A stretch of DNA of 54,180 nt, from positions 1 to 54,180 of the forward strand of contig RFZL01000013.1 of the NCBI GenBank assembly GCA_009920665.1, given 5' to 3'. Position 1 is the stretch's first letter. Each line of letters opens with the position of its first letter. Position numbers and translations under genes: made by a program. Below, one piece after another: positions 16,870-25,485 of the stretch. Origin of the DNA: Alphaproteobacteria bacterium (lineage in GTDB: Bacteria; Pseudomonadota; Alphaproteobacteria; Puniceispirillales; Puniceispirillaceae). The notes below the pieces were generated by a model. That model saw only the letters and a program-made list of their open reading frames with translations, searched no databases and was not told the origin of the DNA.

Positions 16870-17784
16870 ATGCTCTATTCTTCGTCAGTCGATATTTTCC
16901 GCGCGGTCATGAAGCGTGGCAGTTTCGTCGGTGCGGCCGATGAGCTTGGCATTTCCGGCGCGGCCGTCAGCAAGCAGATCAAGTCCCTCGAACAGCGTCT
17001 GAACCTCGTGCTGTTCTACCGCACGACACGCAGCGTCGTGCCGACCGAGGCGGCGGAACGTCTTGCTGATCTGCTGGCGCGTGGCCATGATGAATTCGGC
17101 AGTTTGCTGGATGAGCTTGGCGACGCGCAGAGCCGCCCGTCAGGCCGGCTTCGGGTCAATGTGCCGATGTCGTTTGGTGAGCTGTTCCTGCGTCGTCCCA
17201 TCGCCATCTATGCCAGGCAATTTCCCGATGTCACCGTCGATGTCGATTTCGATGATCGCCGCGTTCATCTGGTAGAGGATGGTTATGATCTGGTCGTGCG
17301 GATTGGTGTGCTGGAGGATTCCGGCCTGATCGCAAGACGGGTCGGGGATTGCCCGTTATATTTGTGCGCTGCGCCCCGGCTGGTGGAAGATCACGGCCTG
17401 CCGACCGGTCCGGCGGATATTCCGGCGCTGCCGGCGGTGATCTATTCACTGGCCTCCGCCGCGTCGAGCTGGTCATGCCGTGATGCCAAGGGCGTGCAGA
17501 CAACAGTGCCGCTGCGGCCGGCACTCTATGCCAACAGTGCCGGGATGATGCTCGATGCCTGTATCGAGGGGGTGGGAGTCGCCATCCTGCCGCATTTCAG
17601 CTGTGCCGACGCGCTGGCCTCGGGCCGCCTGGTCAGGCTACTGTCGGCATTCGACACGGTACCCGATCTTGGCATCTATGTTGTCTATCCCGACAAGCGC
17701 TTCGTACCGCTGAAGGTGCGAAGCTTCATCGATGTCATCGCTGCCGAGCTGGCAAGCGAGGAGGCACGGCTTGCCTTGTCCTGA
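16870..17784 (+). CDS. LysR-family transcriptional regulator
   Basis: A 304-residue regulator. The winged helix-turn-helix lies at residues 5-60 (VDIFRAVMKRGSFVGAADEL, ISGAAVSKQIKSLEQRL), followed by the effector-binding domain starting GRLRVNVPMSFGELFLRRPI. The sequence type, with FYRTTRSVVPTEA and a VLEDSGLIARRVG stretch, is the common DhcR/CrgA-like group. It is divergent from the pirin gene with two palindromes between them, so pirin is its most likely target. The SMP-30 gene downstream is 99 bp away and could also be linked. Confidence 0.95.
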   Translation: MLYSSSVDIFRAVMKRGSFVGAADELGISGAAVSKQIKSLEQRLNLVLFYRTTRSVVPTEAAERLADLLARGHDEFGSLLDELGDAQSRPSGRLRVNVPMSFGELFLRRPIAIYARQFPDVTVDVDFDDRRVHLVEDGYDLVVRIGVLEDSGLIARRVGDCPLYLCAAPRLVEDHGLPTGPADIPALPAVIYSLASAASSWSCRDAKGVQTTVPLRPALYANSAGMMLDACIEGVGVAILPHFSCADALASGRLVRLLSAFDTVPDLGIYVVYPDKRFVPLKVRSFIDVIAAELASEEARLALS

Positions 17785-17883
17785 GTTCGCGGCATGACCG
17801 GACCATCAAGACCGTGATCATGGTTGCCAGACAGGCGGTGACATGCTTGAAACCAGAGCTGAGACGCAAGGGAGACAGACATC

Positions 17884-18768
17884 ATGACGATCGTCGTTGA
17901 ATGTGTCGTTGATTGCCATGCGCGGCTTGGTGAGGGTGCCTGGTGGGATGCCGGTGACAGGGCCTTATGGTGGGTCGACATCAAGGCCGGCCTTGTTCAC
18001 CGGTTTGATCCGTCAAGCGGCGAGAATGCAAGCTTTGCCTGGGGTGAACCGGTGGCCTGCCTCGCGCGGCGTGATGCCGGCGGGCTGATTGTCGGCGCGG
18101 CAAGCGGGATTCATCTGTTTGATCCGGACACCGGTGCGCGTCAGTTGCTGGCCGATCCGGAGCCCGGGCTGGCCGGCAACAGGTTCAATGACGGCACGAC
18201 CGACCCGCAGGGCCGGTTCTGGGCCGGCACGATGCGCGATGACGGATCGCCGCCGGAACGGCGTGGCCGGTTCTATCGGATCGATGCCGACCATGAGGTG
18301 ACAGGCTGGTTCGACCCGGTATTCACCACCAACGGGCTTGCCTTCTCACCTGATGGCCAGGTGATGTATCTTGCCGACACAAACCGCGATGTGCGGACCA
18401 TATGGGCCTGCGACTATGACCTTGAAACCGGCATCCCGTCAGCGCAGCGGCTGTTTTTCGACACCCGCCAGATTGCCGGCCGGCCCGATGGTGGCACTGT
18501 CGATGCCGACGGGTGTTACTGGATGGCCGGCTTTGGTGGCTGGCAGGTGGTGCGAATCACGCCGGACGGGCGGGTCGACCGGATCATCGAAATGCCGGTG
18601 GAACGGCCGACCAAGGTGATGTTTGGTGGGGCCGGCCTCGACACGCTCTATGTCACCTCGATGGGGGACGGCCTTGCCGACGACCCGGCACAGACGCAGG
18701 CTGGCGGCCTGTTCGCCATCACCGGGCTTGGTACGGGCGGTGTGCCACAGGTGCGGTTTGCCGGCTGA
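17884..18768 (+). CDS. SMP-30/gluconolactonase family lactonase
   Basis: A 294-residue six-bladed propeller of the regucalcin/gluconolactonase family. The metal ligands are visible: Glu17 in ARLGEGAWW, the Asn in TTNGLAFSPDG and the Asp in GRPDGGTVDADG. NRFNDGTTDPQGRFWAGTM is the characteristic second motif. The enzymes hydrolyse sugar lactones such as gluconolactone, L-arabinonolactone or galactonolactone. No sugar dehydrogenase partner is adjacent. It has no phosphate-binding features and does not belong to the 6-phosphogluconolactonase family, so it should not be taken for the missing pgl. GGGAGACAG precedes the ATG. Confidence 0.93.
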   Translation: MTIVVECVVDCHARLGEGAWWDAGDRALWWVDIKAGLVHRFDPSSGENASFAWGEPVACLARRDAGGLIVGAASGIHLFDPDTGARQLLADPEPGLAGNRFNDGTTDPQGRFWAGTMRDDGSPPERRGRFYRIDADHEVTGWFDPVFTTNGLAFSPDGQVMYLADTNRDVRTIWACDYDLETGIPSAQRLFFDTRQIAGRPDGGTVDADGCYWMAGFGGWQVVRITPDGRVDRIIEMPVERPTKVMFGGAGLDTLYVTSMGDGLADDPAQTQAGGLFAITGLGTGGVPQVRFAG

Positions 18769-18880
18769 TTGCGGGTGACAGGCGCTGCCTAATGGTGCGG
18801 TTTCATGGTCTAATGGGCCGTATTTGTGCTACAACCATACCATCGTTAACGGCGCCTCTGCTGATGCGGAAAGACAGGTG

Positions 18881-19798
18881 ATGACCGAAGACAGGTTCGA
18901 CAGATTGCGTGAATGGATGGAACTCGAATTCGAGGAGACGCTGGATGATCTTCTCGAGGTCGAATTCAATGAACCGATGCTGTCGGAAGAGGTTCGCAAG
19001 CTCTATCAGAAGCAGCATCCCGACAGTCTCGAGGGGCGCATCTACTATCCGAATTTGCTTCGCCTGCAGGCCGAAATGATCAAGCTGCAGGACTGGGTCG
19101 TCAAGGAAAACGCCAAGATCCTGATCATCTGTGAGGGCCGTGACAGCGCCGGCAAGGGCGGCGTCATCAAACGCATAACGCAACGTCTGAACCCGCGCGT
19201 GGCGCGCGTCGTGGCGCTGCCGAAACCGTCCGAGCGTGAAATGTCGCAATGGTATTTCCAGCGTTATGTACCGCACCTTCCGGCCGGCGGCGAGATCGTC
19301 CTGTTCGACCGGTCATGGTATAACCGCGCCGGTGTCGAACGGGTCATGGGCTTCGCGTCCGAGGACGAGGTCGAACAGTTCTTCCAGGACGTTACCGAAT
19401 TCGAGAGGATGCTGGTCCGCTCGGGAATCATCCTTTTGAAATACTGGTTCTCGATCACCGATGAAGAGCAGCAGCTTCGCTTTCTGATGCGAATCCACGA
19501 CCCGATGAAACAGTGGAAACTGTCGCCGATGGATCTTGAAAGCCGGATCCGGTGGGAGCAATACACCAAGGCCAAGGAAGAGATGTTCGAGCGCACCTCG
19601 ATCGACCAGGCGCCATGGTACATTGTCGAGGGAAATGACAAGAAGCGCGAGAGGCTGAACTGCATGGAGCATATTCTCTCGCGTATCCCCTACCGCGAAA
19701 TCCCGCATGAGAAGGTTGTGCTGCCGGAGCGTGTGTTCAATCCGGATTACGAGCGGCGAACCCTTCCCGACGATTTGTATGTCCCCAAGATCTATTGA
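18881..19798 (+). CDS. ppk2: Polyphosphate kinase 2
   Basis: A 305-residue single-domain PPK2, the size of class I enzymes that make GTP or ATP from nucleoside diphosphate and polyphosphate. Walker A reads GRDSAGKGG (residues 86-94), the Walker B/lid region reads LFDRSWYNRAGVERVMGF, and conserved QWYFQRYVPHLPAGGEIV and WYIVEGNDKKRERLNC segments are present. The ATG at 18881 has GGAAAGACAGG upstream; the longer frame adds 19 residues without family match. It likely serves phosphate and nucleotide homeostasis. A weak hairpin (GTGACC/GGTCAC at 19812-19831, followed by GGTTTT) may end the transcript. Confidence 0.96.
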   Translation: MTEDRFDRLREWMELEFEETLDDLLEVEFNEPMLSEEVRKLYQKQHPDSLEGRIYYPNLLRLQAEMIKLQDWVVKENAKILIICEGRDSAGKGGVIKRITQRLNPRVARVVALPKPSEREMSQWYFQRYVPHLPAGGEIVLFDRSWYNRAGVERVMGFASEDEVEQFFQDVTEFERMLVRSGIILLKYWFSITDEEQQLRFLMRIHDPMKQWKLSPMDLESRIRWEQYTKAKEEMFERTSIDQAPWYIVEGNDKKRERLNCMEHILSRIPYREIPHEKVVLPERVFNPDYERRTLPDDLYVPKIY

Positions 19799-19827
19799 TC
19801 AGGCTACATGGGTGACCTGCGCCCCGG

Positions 19828-20088
19828 TCACGGTTTTGGCGTCAGCAACTTGTGGACATCCGGTCTGATGGCGCGCCCTTCCGGCTCGCTGTAATCGACA
19901 TCCTCGACGCCACAGGAAATGGCGAAACAGGCAAGTGCCACGGCTTTCGGAATTTCAACCGGCTTGTCCTTGCGCTTGCCCTTCTCGTAATACTGGATTG
20001 TGCGAATCTTCAGGCCAAGCTTTCGCGCCGCCCCGGTCTGACTCAGACCATGGGCTTTCCGCCATCGCTTGAATTCCTTTGCATTCAT
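19828..20088 (-). CDS. Xre-type helix-turn-helix protein
   Basis: An 86-residue DNA-binding protein consisting almost only of an Xre/Cro helix-turn-helix: FKRWRKAHGLSQTGAARKLG then IRTIQYYEKGKRKDKPVEIP. It ends with an acidic/proline tail. It is divergent from the Nudix hydrolase gene, and the region between holds two palindromes that are natural binding sites. There is no antitoxin-like partner toxin beside it, so a stand-alone repressor is the best reading. Confidence 0.88.
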   Translation of the reverse strand: MNAKEFKRWRKAHGLSQTGAARKLGLKIRTIQYYEKGKRKDKPVEIPKAVALACFAISCGVEDVDYSEPEGRAIRPDVHKLLTPKP

Positions 20089-20098
20089 CGATCAATCC

Positions 20099-20133
20099 CG
20101 CAATAATTGCGTATATTCTGTGCATTTTATGCA
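20099..20133. promoter_or_regulatory. Two palindromes between Xre and Nudix genes
   Basis: CGCAAT-A-ATTGCG (20099-20111) and TGCAT-TTT-ATGCA (20121-20133) are perfect inverted repeats in the 64 bp divergent region. They lie 10 bp and 32 bp upstream of the Xre ATG and cover where both promoters must be. Binding by the adjacent Xre protein is inferred. Confidence 0.5.
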
Positions 20134-20152
20134 TATTTATCAAGGTGTGATC

Positions 20153-20662
20153 ATGAAGGTTGGTGCCATCGCCTATAGAAAGACACCCGCGGGTGTTGAA
20201 ATTTGCCTTGTCAGCAGTCGTCGCCACAAGGGCAAGCTGACCCTTCCAAAGGGTGAGGTGAAGCCTGGCGAGACACTTGTCGCGGCGGTGAAGCGCGAGC
20301 TGTTCGAGGAGGCTGGATTGCACGGCAAGGTCAAGCAGAGCAAGCGCCCGCTCTGCTTTGCGGCGAAGTCACAGCAGCGTGACCCGGTGTTCTATTTCCT
20401 CGTGAAGATCACCGATGTGAAGATGAAATGGCCAGAAAAGTCCGAACGCAAGCGTGTCTTCACCGATCTTGCCGGCATGACCGGCCTGCCGCTTGGCGAT
20501 GCGCCGAAATCGCTGCTTCGTCATATGCGGCGGCTGCCGCTCTTTGCCGATGGGCGCAAGGGTGATCAGCCGGCCGCCAATCAGGTGGCCGCGAACGATC
20601 TTGTGCCCTTTCGCACCTCCGGTTTCCGGCGTACCTTTGCCCGTTGGCGTCGCGGCCCCTGA
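20153..20662 (+). CDS. Nudix hydrolase
   Basis: A 169-residue protein with a perfect Nudix box from Gly34 to Leu56 (G-x5-E-x7-REL-x-EE-x-GL; GEVKPGETLVAAVKRELFEE). The preceding VGAIAYRKTPAGVEICLVSS is the usual first beta strand region of the DIPP/diadenosine polyphosphate hydrolase type, whose substrates are diphosphoinositol polyphosphates or Ap5A/Ap6A. The C-terminus beyond residue 120 is basic and poorly conserved. The ATG at 20153 has AAGGTG upstream; the longer frame would run through the divergent control region. Confidence 0.93.
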   Translation: MKVGAIAYRKTPAGVEICLVSSRRHKGKLTLPKGEVKPGETLVAAVKRELFEEAGLHGKVKQSKRPLCFAAKSQQRDPVFYFLVKITDVKMKWPEKSERKRVFTDLAGMTGLPLGDAPKSLLRHMRRLPLFADGRKGDQPAANQVAANDLVPFRTSGFRRTFARWRRGP

Positions 20663-20680
20663 GAACCGCCTGTCGTGATG

Positions 20681-21103
20681 CTAGGCAGAAAAGGCCACCG
20701 CCGCGGCAATGATGGCCAGCGCGATGCCGCCCCGCCCCAGCTGTACAAGTCGCTTCATCAACGCGGCGTTGGGTGGGCGCTTGGCCTTCATCGCGCCATG
20801 CATATGGATGTTGCCGAACAGTGATGCGCCAAGGACGATCGCCGCGCCAAGAAGCTTGGCGTGAAACGCGCCATTGATGCCAAGCCCGCCGTAAAGCAGA
20901 TGCGCCAGCCCGATGCCGGTGATCCACAGGGTCAGGATCGAGCCAAGCCCGATATAGCCGAGCAGGGCGAAGGCCTTGCCGACATGCGGTGGTGGCACCT
21001 CTCCGGCGCGGACATAGGCTGATTGCATGATGGTGCTGCCTACGGTGACACCGCCAGCAAACAGGATCGCGAAATAATGCAGAACCTTCAAACCAATTTC
21101 CAT
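20681..21103 (-). CDS. Small four-helix membrane protein, unknown function
   Basis: A 140-residue protein with hydrophobic segments at about 5-25, 45-70, 82-98 and 118-138. Short loops contain HVGKAFALLG and FGNIHMHGAMKAKRPP; the histidines in the latter could bind metal or heme, but this is speculative. The size and layout recall DUF2269/CopD-like membrane proteins, without a firm match. GGAGGGAGAG before the ATG at 21103 fixes the start. Confidence 0.7.
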   Translation of the reverse strand: MEIGLKVLHYFAILFAGGVTVGSTIMQSAYVRAGEVPPPHVGKAFALLGYIGLGSILTLWITGIGLAHLLYGGLGINGAFHAKLLGAAIVLGASLFGNIHMHGAMKAKRPPNAALMKRLVQLGRGGIALAIIAAAVAFSA

Positions 21104-21296
21104 GAAACTCTCCCTCCGCGGCCGGCGGATGATGCATCCCGGCCTTGTCAACAGATCAAACTCTAGCATGGATTTCATGTCAGTTTTTCAAATTAAGTTT
21201 GAATCGATGAGAGCCTTCATTTGCGCTACCGTCACGCTGATGAAGGGGACGACGTTTGCGGGTTTGAGTGTGCATGTCTTCCGGGTTGATCGAATA

Positions 21297-21938
21297 ATGG
21301 ATTGGCGTGGTGTCGGAATTCGGTTTTCTGGTCTGATAGCTGCCTTGCTGATGCTGCTTGCGATCAGCCGGCCGGCCGGTCTGTATGCCCGTACCGAGGT
21401 GCCGGCGATGCGCGACACGGCTGACATTTCGGGGGCCTCGCACGCCGATACAAGCTATCTGTCATGGACGCGGGAGCGGATGCGCGGGCAGCTTGCCGCA
21501 GGTGATCTCGAACCGGCCGCGCGAACCCTGCAATGGATTCGCAGAATCGATCCCGACGATCCCGTCGCCGGTGTTCTTGCCATCGAATTGCAGTTGCAGC
21601 GCGGCGATATCGCCGCCGCCGCCATGCAGCTGATCGAGGTTCTGAACGAGGCTGATGTGCCCAGCGATACCCATGCCGAAGCGCAGCGGATCCTCGCATC
21701 TCTGGTGTCAGGAGGAGGAACCGGCGCTGCTGTAATGGTGACGCGCGACATGCTTGATGAGGCGAATTTGCCAGACGCACCGGGACGATTGCTGCTGGCG
21801 GCTGACGGTGATGGCTTTGCCTATGAGATTGGTACTTCGCCACCCGGTGATGACGACATGCCACGTCAGATCAGGAGATTTTCCGCCGCGACCCCACTTG
21901 ATGAGATGCGGGCGGCAACGTCGGTCAGGATGCCGTGA
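21297..21938 (+). CDS. Secreted or anchored protein with TPR-like helices
   Basis: A 213-residue protein that I do not recognise. Residues 8-31 form a hydrophobic signal sequence or anchor ending GLYA. Residues 60-145 look like two to three helix-turn-helix repeats of the tetratricopeptide kind (GDLEPAARTLQWIRRIDPDD, GDIAAAAMQLIEVLNEADVP). The tail is acidic. No ribosome site of note precedes the ATG at 21297; an upstream frame extends to 21102 but overlaps the start of the divergent membrane protein. Export to the periplasm is the only reasonable prediction. Confidence 0.65.
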   Translation: MDWRGVGIRFSGLIAALLMLLAISRPAGLYARTEVPAMRDTADISGASHADTSYLSWTRERMRGQLAAGDLEPAARTLQWIRRIDPDDPVAGVLAIELQLQRGDIAAAAMQLIEVLNEADVPSDTHAEAQRILASLVSGGGTGAAVMVTRDMLDEANLPDAPGRLLLAADGDGFAYEIGTSPPGDDDMPRQIRRFSAATPLDEMRAATSVRMP

Positions 21939-21943
21939 CAGGC

Positions 21944-21992
21944 CGCTAATCAACCCGGGCCGTTAATCAACCGGGCCGTTAATCAACCGGGC
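21944..21992. repeat. Three-copy 16 bp tandem repeat
   Basis: CGCTAATCAACCCGGGC (21944-21960) is followed by two identical copies of CGTTAATCAACCGGGC (21961-21976, 21977-21992). The array begins six bases after the stop of the TPR-like gene. The copies contain CCGGG-type self-complementary cores but no terminator-like stem. Confidence 0.9.
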
Positions 21993-22048
21993 AAAAAGCA
22001 GGCTCTACAGTGCCGGGCGAGGCCGCAGATTGCCGACACTGTATAATG

Positions 22049-22369
22049 TCAGCTTGCCGCCACCTCTGCCTTGATGGCCTCGGCCTCGTAATTGAAGATA
22101 TAGACGCCAGCGTAATTGTCTTCCTTGTAGACAAAGGTCTGTTTGAGATCCGCGAACACCTCGGCGGCTTTCGCCTCGAAGCGTTTCAGATCATCACTCG
22201 ACTCGAACTTTGTCTGGATTGACAGGCTGCCGCACTTGCCGATCGAGATGTTCAGCGAGCGCATATTGCTGTCGACGATGAGCTTGCCAAAGGCATCGGA
22301 AATGAAGGATGCGGCAACCTTTGCCTCGGCAACACCATTGAATTTGAAATTGAAAATTTTCGCAAACAT
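22049..22369 (-). CDS. Hypothetical protein, 106 residues
   Basis: A small soluble protein, MFAKIFNFKFNGVAEAKVAA at the start, rich in Lys, Ala and Phe, predicted mixed alpha/beta with two strands around NISIGKCGSLSIQTKFES. No known domain is recognised. It starts two bases after the stop of the GAF-domain gene on the same strand, so the pair is an operon and likely acts together. A short ferredoxin-like fold is possible. Confidence 0.7.
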   Translation of the reverse strand: MFAKIFNFKFNGVAEAKVAASFISDAFGKLIVDSNMRSLNISIGKCGSLSIQTKFESSDDLKRFEAKAAEVFADLKQTFVYKEDNYAGVYIFNYEAEAIKAEVAAS

Positions 22370-22371
22370 GG

Positions 22372-23199
22372 TCAGTCAATCTCCGCAAACATTTCGTCCA
22401 GCAGGGCTTCGGCCTCACCACCATCCATCTTGATCCGCTTCATCGCCTTTTGCTGAAGGTTCATGTCGAACTGCAGCCGTCGGCCGGCTTCGGTCATCTG
22501 GACCCGGCCCGCATCATCAACTTCGGCAAGACCGACCCGGATGATGCCTGCCGCATCGTCGGCGGGCACATTCAGCTCGGAGCAGAGCGACACATACATC
22601 TTGAAATCGTCGAGGCCGAAACGCTCGTCAACCTTCTGGAAATGCGCCAGCGCATCAAGCATGCGCTGCGATGTCAGCTCCTTCTGCTTGATCTGAAGGT
22701 CAAGCATATGCGCAATGCTGCCGGTAATCTTCTTGATTTGCGTGACCTGCTCGTCATTCAAACCCTTCGGACCACTTGGATTCAGCATGCATAGCGTGCC
22801 AAGCGCGAAATTCTCGCTGTTGATCACCGGAAAGCCGGCATAGCCGGGCCCTTGTTCCATACCTTGCAGATTCGGATGGTCCTTCCATGTGGGATCCTTG
22901 AGCATATCTTCCATAAGCAGCGGCTCGGTATCGAGGAGCACATAGGCACATACGTTGAGCTCGCTTCGTTCGGATTTTGAACCCGGCACGAAATCATCAC
23001 TCCCTGCCTCGGCAATCGAACATTTCATCTCGCCGTCATAAAGGCTGAAGGTGGCTGTCTCGAAGCCGGTGATGTCCTTGGCCAGATCGCAATAGATCTG
23101 GAACAAATCGGGGTTGGGCGCGTCAATCAGGCCCGTCTTCACAACGGTCTGAGCGCGCAATTCCTCATTCGCGGGACGGGGTGCCAGACCCATATTCAT
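22372..23199 (-). CDS. GAF-domain protein
   Basis: A 275-residue cytoplasmic sensor-like protein. Residues 25-165 form a GAF domain of the kind seen in two-component and cyclic-nucleotide proteins: FQIYCDLAKDITGFETATFS, SELNVCAYVLLDTEPLLMED, GYAGFPVINSENFALGTLCM. The remaining 100 residues are helical with a coiled-coil tendency (QIKKITGSIAHMLDLQIKQ) and no kinase, cyclase or EAL motif, so any output is through a partner, perhaps the 106-residue protein downstream. GGAGGTACATC before the ATG at 23199 is decisive for the start; the longer frame has none. Confidence 0.85.
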   Translation of the reverse strand: MNMGLAPRPANEELRAQTVVKTGLIDAPNPDLFQIYCDLAKDITGFETATFSLYDGEMKCSIAEAGSDDFVPGSKSERSELNVCAYVLLDTEPLLMEDMLKDPTWKDHPNLQGMEQGPGYAGFPVINSENFALGTLCMLNPSGPKGLNDEQVTQIKKITGSIAHMLDLQIKQKELTSQRMLDALAHFQKVDERFGLDDFKMYVSLCSELNVPADDAAGIIRVGLAEVDDAGRVQMTEAGRRLQFDMNLQQKAMKRIKMDGGEAEALLDEMFAEID

Positions 23200-23296
23200 G
23201 ATGTACCTCCATAAGCCAAACCGCGTGCCATGGGCACGAACACTATATTCATTGAGGTATGCTGGATGACCGTCTACGGCGACGTTCACCGAGATG

Positions 23297-23325
23297 TAGT
23301 TTGGCGCATGTCTGACTGATGTCAA
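23297..23325 (-). promoter_or_regulatory. Candidate promoter of the GAF operon
   Basis: On the minus strand TTGACA (23320-23325) is followed after 17 bp by AAACTA (23297-23302). The -35 is consensus, the -10 weak. It would give a 5-prime leader of about 90 bases. The rest of the 308 bp stretch 23200-23507 shows no gene that I can support. Confidence 0.35.
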
Positions 23326-23507
23326 TTGTGATTCGAGGGGAAATGCGAGCTTTTGCATGATTGTCCGGGCGCATTCATATCCGGCCGCCGCCCTGAGGTT
23401 GCGCACGCAATGCGTTTGCCATGCGCATGCGATCTTGCCTTTCAGCCTGTCTTCCGCAAGATAGCGCGTCGCCGTCCGGCGTCGCCACCTGCCATGGAGA
23501 TCCACCG

Positions 23508-24500
23508 GTGACAGTTTCCGATACCGACCAGATCGATGCGCTGGCCAGTCTTGCGGCGGCCTCACTTACGCTCTGGGACGTGCCGGTGGATGCGACGGTG
23601 CGGCTGATCAACCTGTCCGAGAACGCTACCTATCTGGTGGAATCGCCCGGCGGGTTCCGCATGGTGCTGCGCCTGCATCGCGATGGCTATCACAGCCGCC
23701 GCGCGATCGAGTGCGAACTTGCCTGGATGGCGGCGCTTGCCAGCGAGGGCGGTGTCGCGACAGCGCGGCCGATTCCCGGCCGCGACGGGGCCTTGATCCA
23801 GGAGCGGGGAGGTGGTGGGCTGGCGCCGCGCCGCATGGTGATGTTCGAGTTTCTTGCCGGGACGGAACCCGACCCTGACCAGGATCTGGTCGCCCCGTTC
23901 CGGCAGCTTGGCGCCGTCGCGGCGAAGACGCATCTGCACACGGTCAGCTGGGTCCGCCCGCACCCTTTTGAAAGGCTGGTATGGGATGACGAGACGGTGT
24001 TCGGCCCGCATGCCACCTGGGGCGACTGGCGCGCCGCGCCGGGGCTTGATGTTGAAAGCATCGCCCGTCTCGAGGCCGCCGAAATGCTTGTTCGCGAACG
24101 TCTTGCCGCCTATGGTCGCGGGACGGACAGCTATGGGCTGATCCATGCGGACATGCGGCTTGCCAACCTCCTGATCGATGGTGGCAGGACAAGACTGATT
24201 GATTTCGATGATTGTGGGTTCGGGTGGTTCATGTATGACTTCGCCGCTGGCATCAGCTTCATGGAGGACGATCCCCGGGTGCCGGCATTGCGCGCCGCCT
24301 GGCTTGAGGGCTATCGCGCTGTCAGGCCGCTGAGCGCGGCCGACGAGGTGGAAATCGACAGCTTCATCATGTTGCGCCGGATGGCATTGCTGGCCTGGAT
24401 CGGATCGCATGCCGGCACCGAACTGGCCCGTTCGCAGGCTCCGCATTTCGCGTTTGTCTCGGCGCGGTTGGCGCGCGATTATCTGGATCGGTGTGGCTGA
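23508..24500 (+). CDS. Aminoglycoside-phosphotransferase-like kinase
   Basis: A 330-residue kinase of the APH/choline kinase fold, in the subgroup of homoserine-kinase-like and SrkA/YihE-like proteins. The catalytic loop reads HADMRLANLL and the metal site IDFDDCGFGWFMYDFA. The N-lobe contains LSENATYLVESPGGFRMVLR with the ATP-binding Lys replaced in part by LRLHRDGYHS typical of this subgroup. The substrate could be a small amino alcohol or protein. The GTG at 23508 is preceded by GGAG at 8 bases; the frame upstream has no match. The TGA overlaps the ATG of the EamA gene, so the two are translated together. Confidence 0.88.
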   Translation: MTVSDTDQIDALASLAAASLTLWDVPVDATVRLINLSENATYLVESPGGFRMVLRLHRDGYHSRRAIECELAWMAALASEGGVATARPIPGRDGALIQERGGGGLAPRRMVMFEFLAGTEPDPDQDLVAPFRQLGAVAAKTHLHTVSWVRPHPFERLVWDDETVFGPHATWGDWRAAPGLDVESIARLEAAEMLVRERLAAYGRGTDSYGLIHADMRLANLLIDGGRTRLIDFDDCGFGWFMYDFAAGISFMEDDPRVPALRAAWLEGYRAVRPLSAADEVEIDSFIMLRRMALLAWIGSHAGTELARSQAPHFAFVSARLARDYLDRCG

Positions 24501-25408
24501 TGGCGTGGTTCGGGCTCAGCCCTGACGAGGCGCGCGGCCATCTTGCCATGCTTGGCTTCTCGGCGCTTGTCGCCGGCTCGTTCAGCCTTGGCACTATCGT
24601 CGCCAATGATATCGACCCGCAGGCCATCACCGCGGCGCGCTTTGTCCTGGCGACCGTCGTCATGGGGTTTGTCGCCGCCATGCAGCGCGACCTTAAGCCA
24701 TCCCACCTTCGCAGGCCCTGGCGCTATTTCATTCTTGGCGGCCTGTTCACGCTGTATTTTGTGCTGATGTTCGAGGGGTTGAAGACGGCTACGCCGGTCT
24801 CGGCGGCGGCGGTGTTCACGCTGATGCCGTTGATGTCAGCTGTCTTCGGCTGGGTCTTGCTGCGCCAGGTCACGACGCCGCGTATGGCGACGGCTCTTGC
24901 CATTGCCGGTGGTGGCGCGTTGTGGGTGATTTTCCGCGGCGATCTGGCGGCGTTGACGGCGCTCGATATCGGCCGCGGCGAGATGATCTATTTCATCGGC
25001 TGTATCGCGCATGCGCTTTACACGCCGATGGTGCGCAAACTGAATGCCGGCGAGGGGGCGGCGGTCTTCACCTTCGGCATGCTGGTCGCCGGCTCGATCC
25101 TGCTTGGCGTTATCGGCTTTGATGAAATTCGCGCCACCGACTGGATGGCCCTGGCGCCGATGGTCTGGATCACCATTGGCTATCTGACGATCTTCTCCAC
25201 CGCCTCGTCCTTCTTTCTGCTGCAATATGCGACCCTGCGGCTGCCAAGCGCCAAGGTCATGGCCTATTCCTATCTGACGCCGGGATGGGTGATGCTGTGG
25301 GAAATCGGCTTTGGCAACGCGCTGCCGCCGGTGCCGATGCTGCTTGGTCTTGTCGCCACGGTGGTGGCGCTGGCGATGCTGCTGCGTAACGAGGATCGCG
25401 TCGGCTAG
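24500..25408 (+). CDS. EamA/DMT-family transporter
   Basis: A 302-residue membrane protein with ten predicted helices in two EamA repeats (about 8-140 and 155-295). Characteristic stretches are GTIVANDIDPQAITAARFVL, LKTATPVSAAAVFTLMPLMS, and SAKVMAYSYLTPGWVML in the second repeat. Members export amino acids, nucleosides or metabolites. It is coupled to the APH-like kinase gene by a one-base overlap, suggesting a shared physiological task such as handling a small hydroxylated or amino compound. Confidence 0.93.
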   Translation: MAWFGLSPDEARGHLAMLGFSALVAGSFSLGTIVANDIDPQAITAARFVLATVVMGFVAAMQRDLKPSHLRRPWRYFILGGLFTLYFVLMFEGLKTATPVSAAAVFTLMPLMSAVFGWVLLRQVTTPRMATALAIAGGGALWVIFRGDLAALTALDIGRGEMIYFIGCIAHALYTPMVRKLNAGEGAAVFTFGMLVAGSILLGVIGFDEIRATDWMALAPMVWITIGYLTIFSTASSFFLLQYATLRLPSAKVMAYSYLTPGWVMLWEIGFGNALPPVPMLLGLVATVVALAMLLRNEDRVG

Positions 25409-25437
25409 CCGTTCCCCGGGCTGTCAGGTCTGACGAC

Positions 25438-25485
25438 TGACAATTCCGGCACCTGACAATTCTGGCACCTAACAATTCTGGCACA
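25438..25485. repeat. Three-copy 16 bp tandem repeat at a stop codon
   Basis: TGACAATTCCGGCACC, TGACAATTCTGGCACC and TAACAATTCTGGCACA lie head to tail (25438-25453, 25454-25469, 25470-25485). The last copy includes the end of the flavoprotein gene on the minus strand, so the array is a tandem amplification of that gene's terminal codons and stop. Confidence 0.9.

Noticed and set aside
17884-18768. SMP-30 gene as the missing 6-phosphogluconolactonase
   Set aside because: It belongs to a different fold and family and lies 25 kb from the ED operon in another context.
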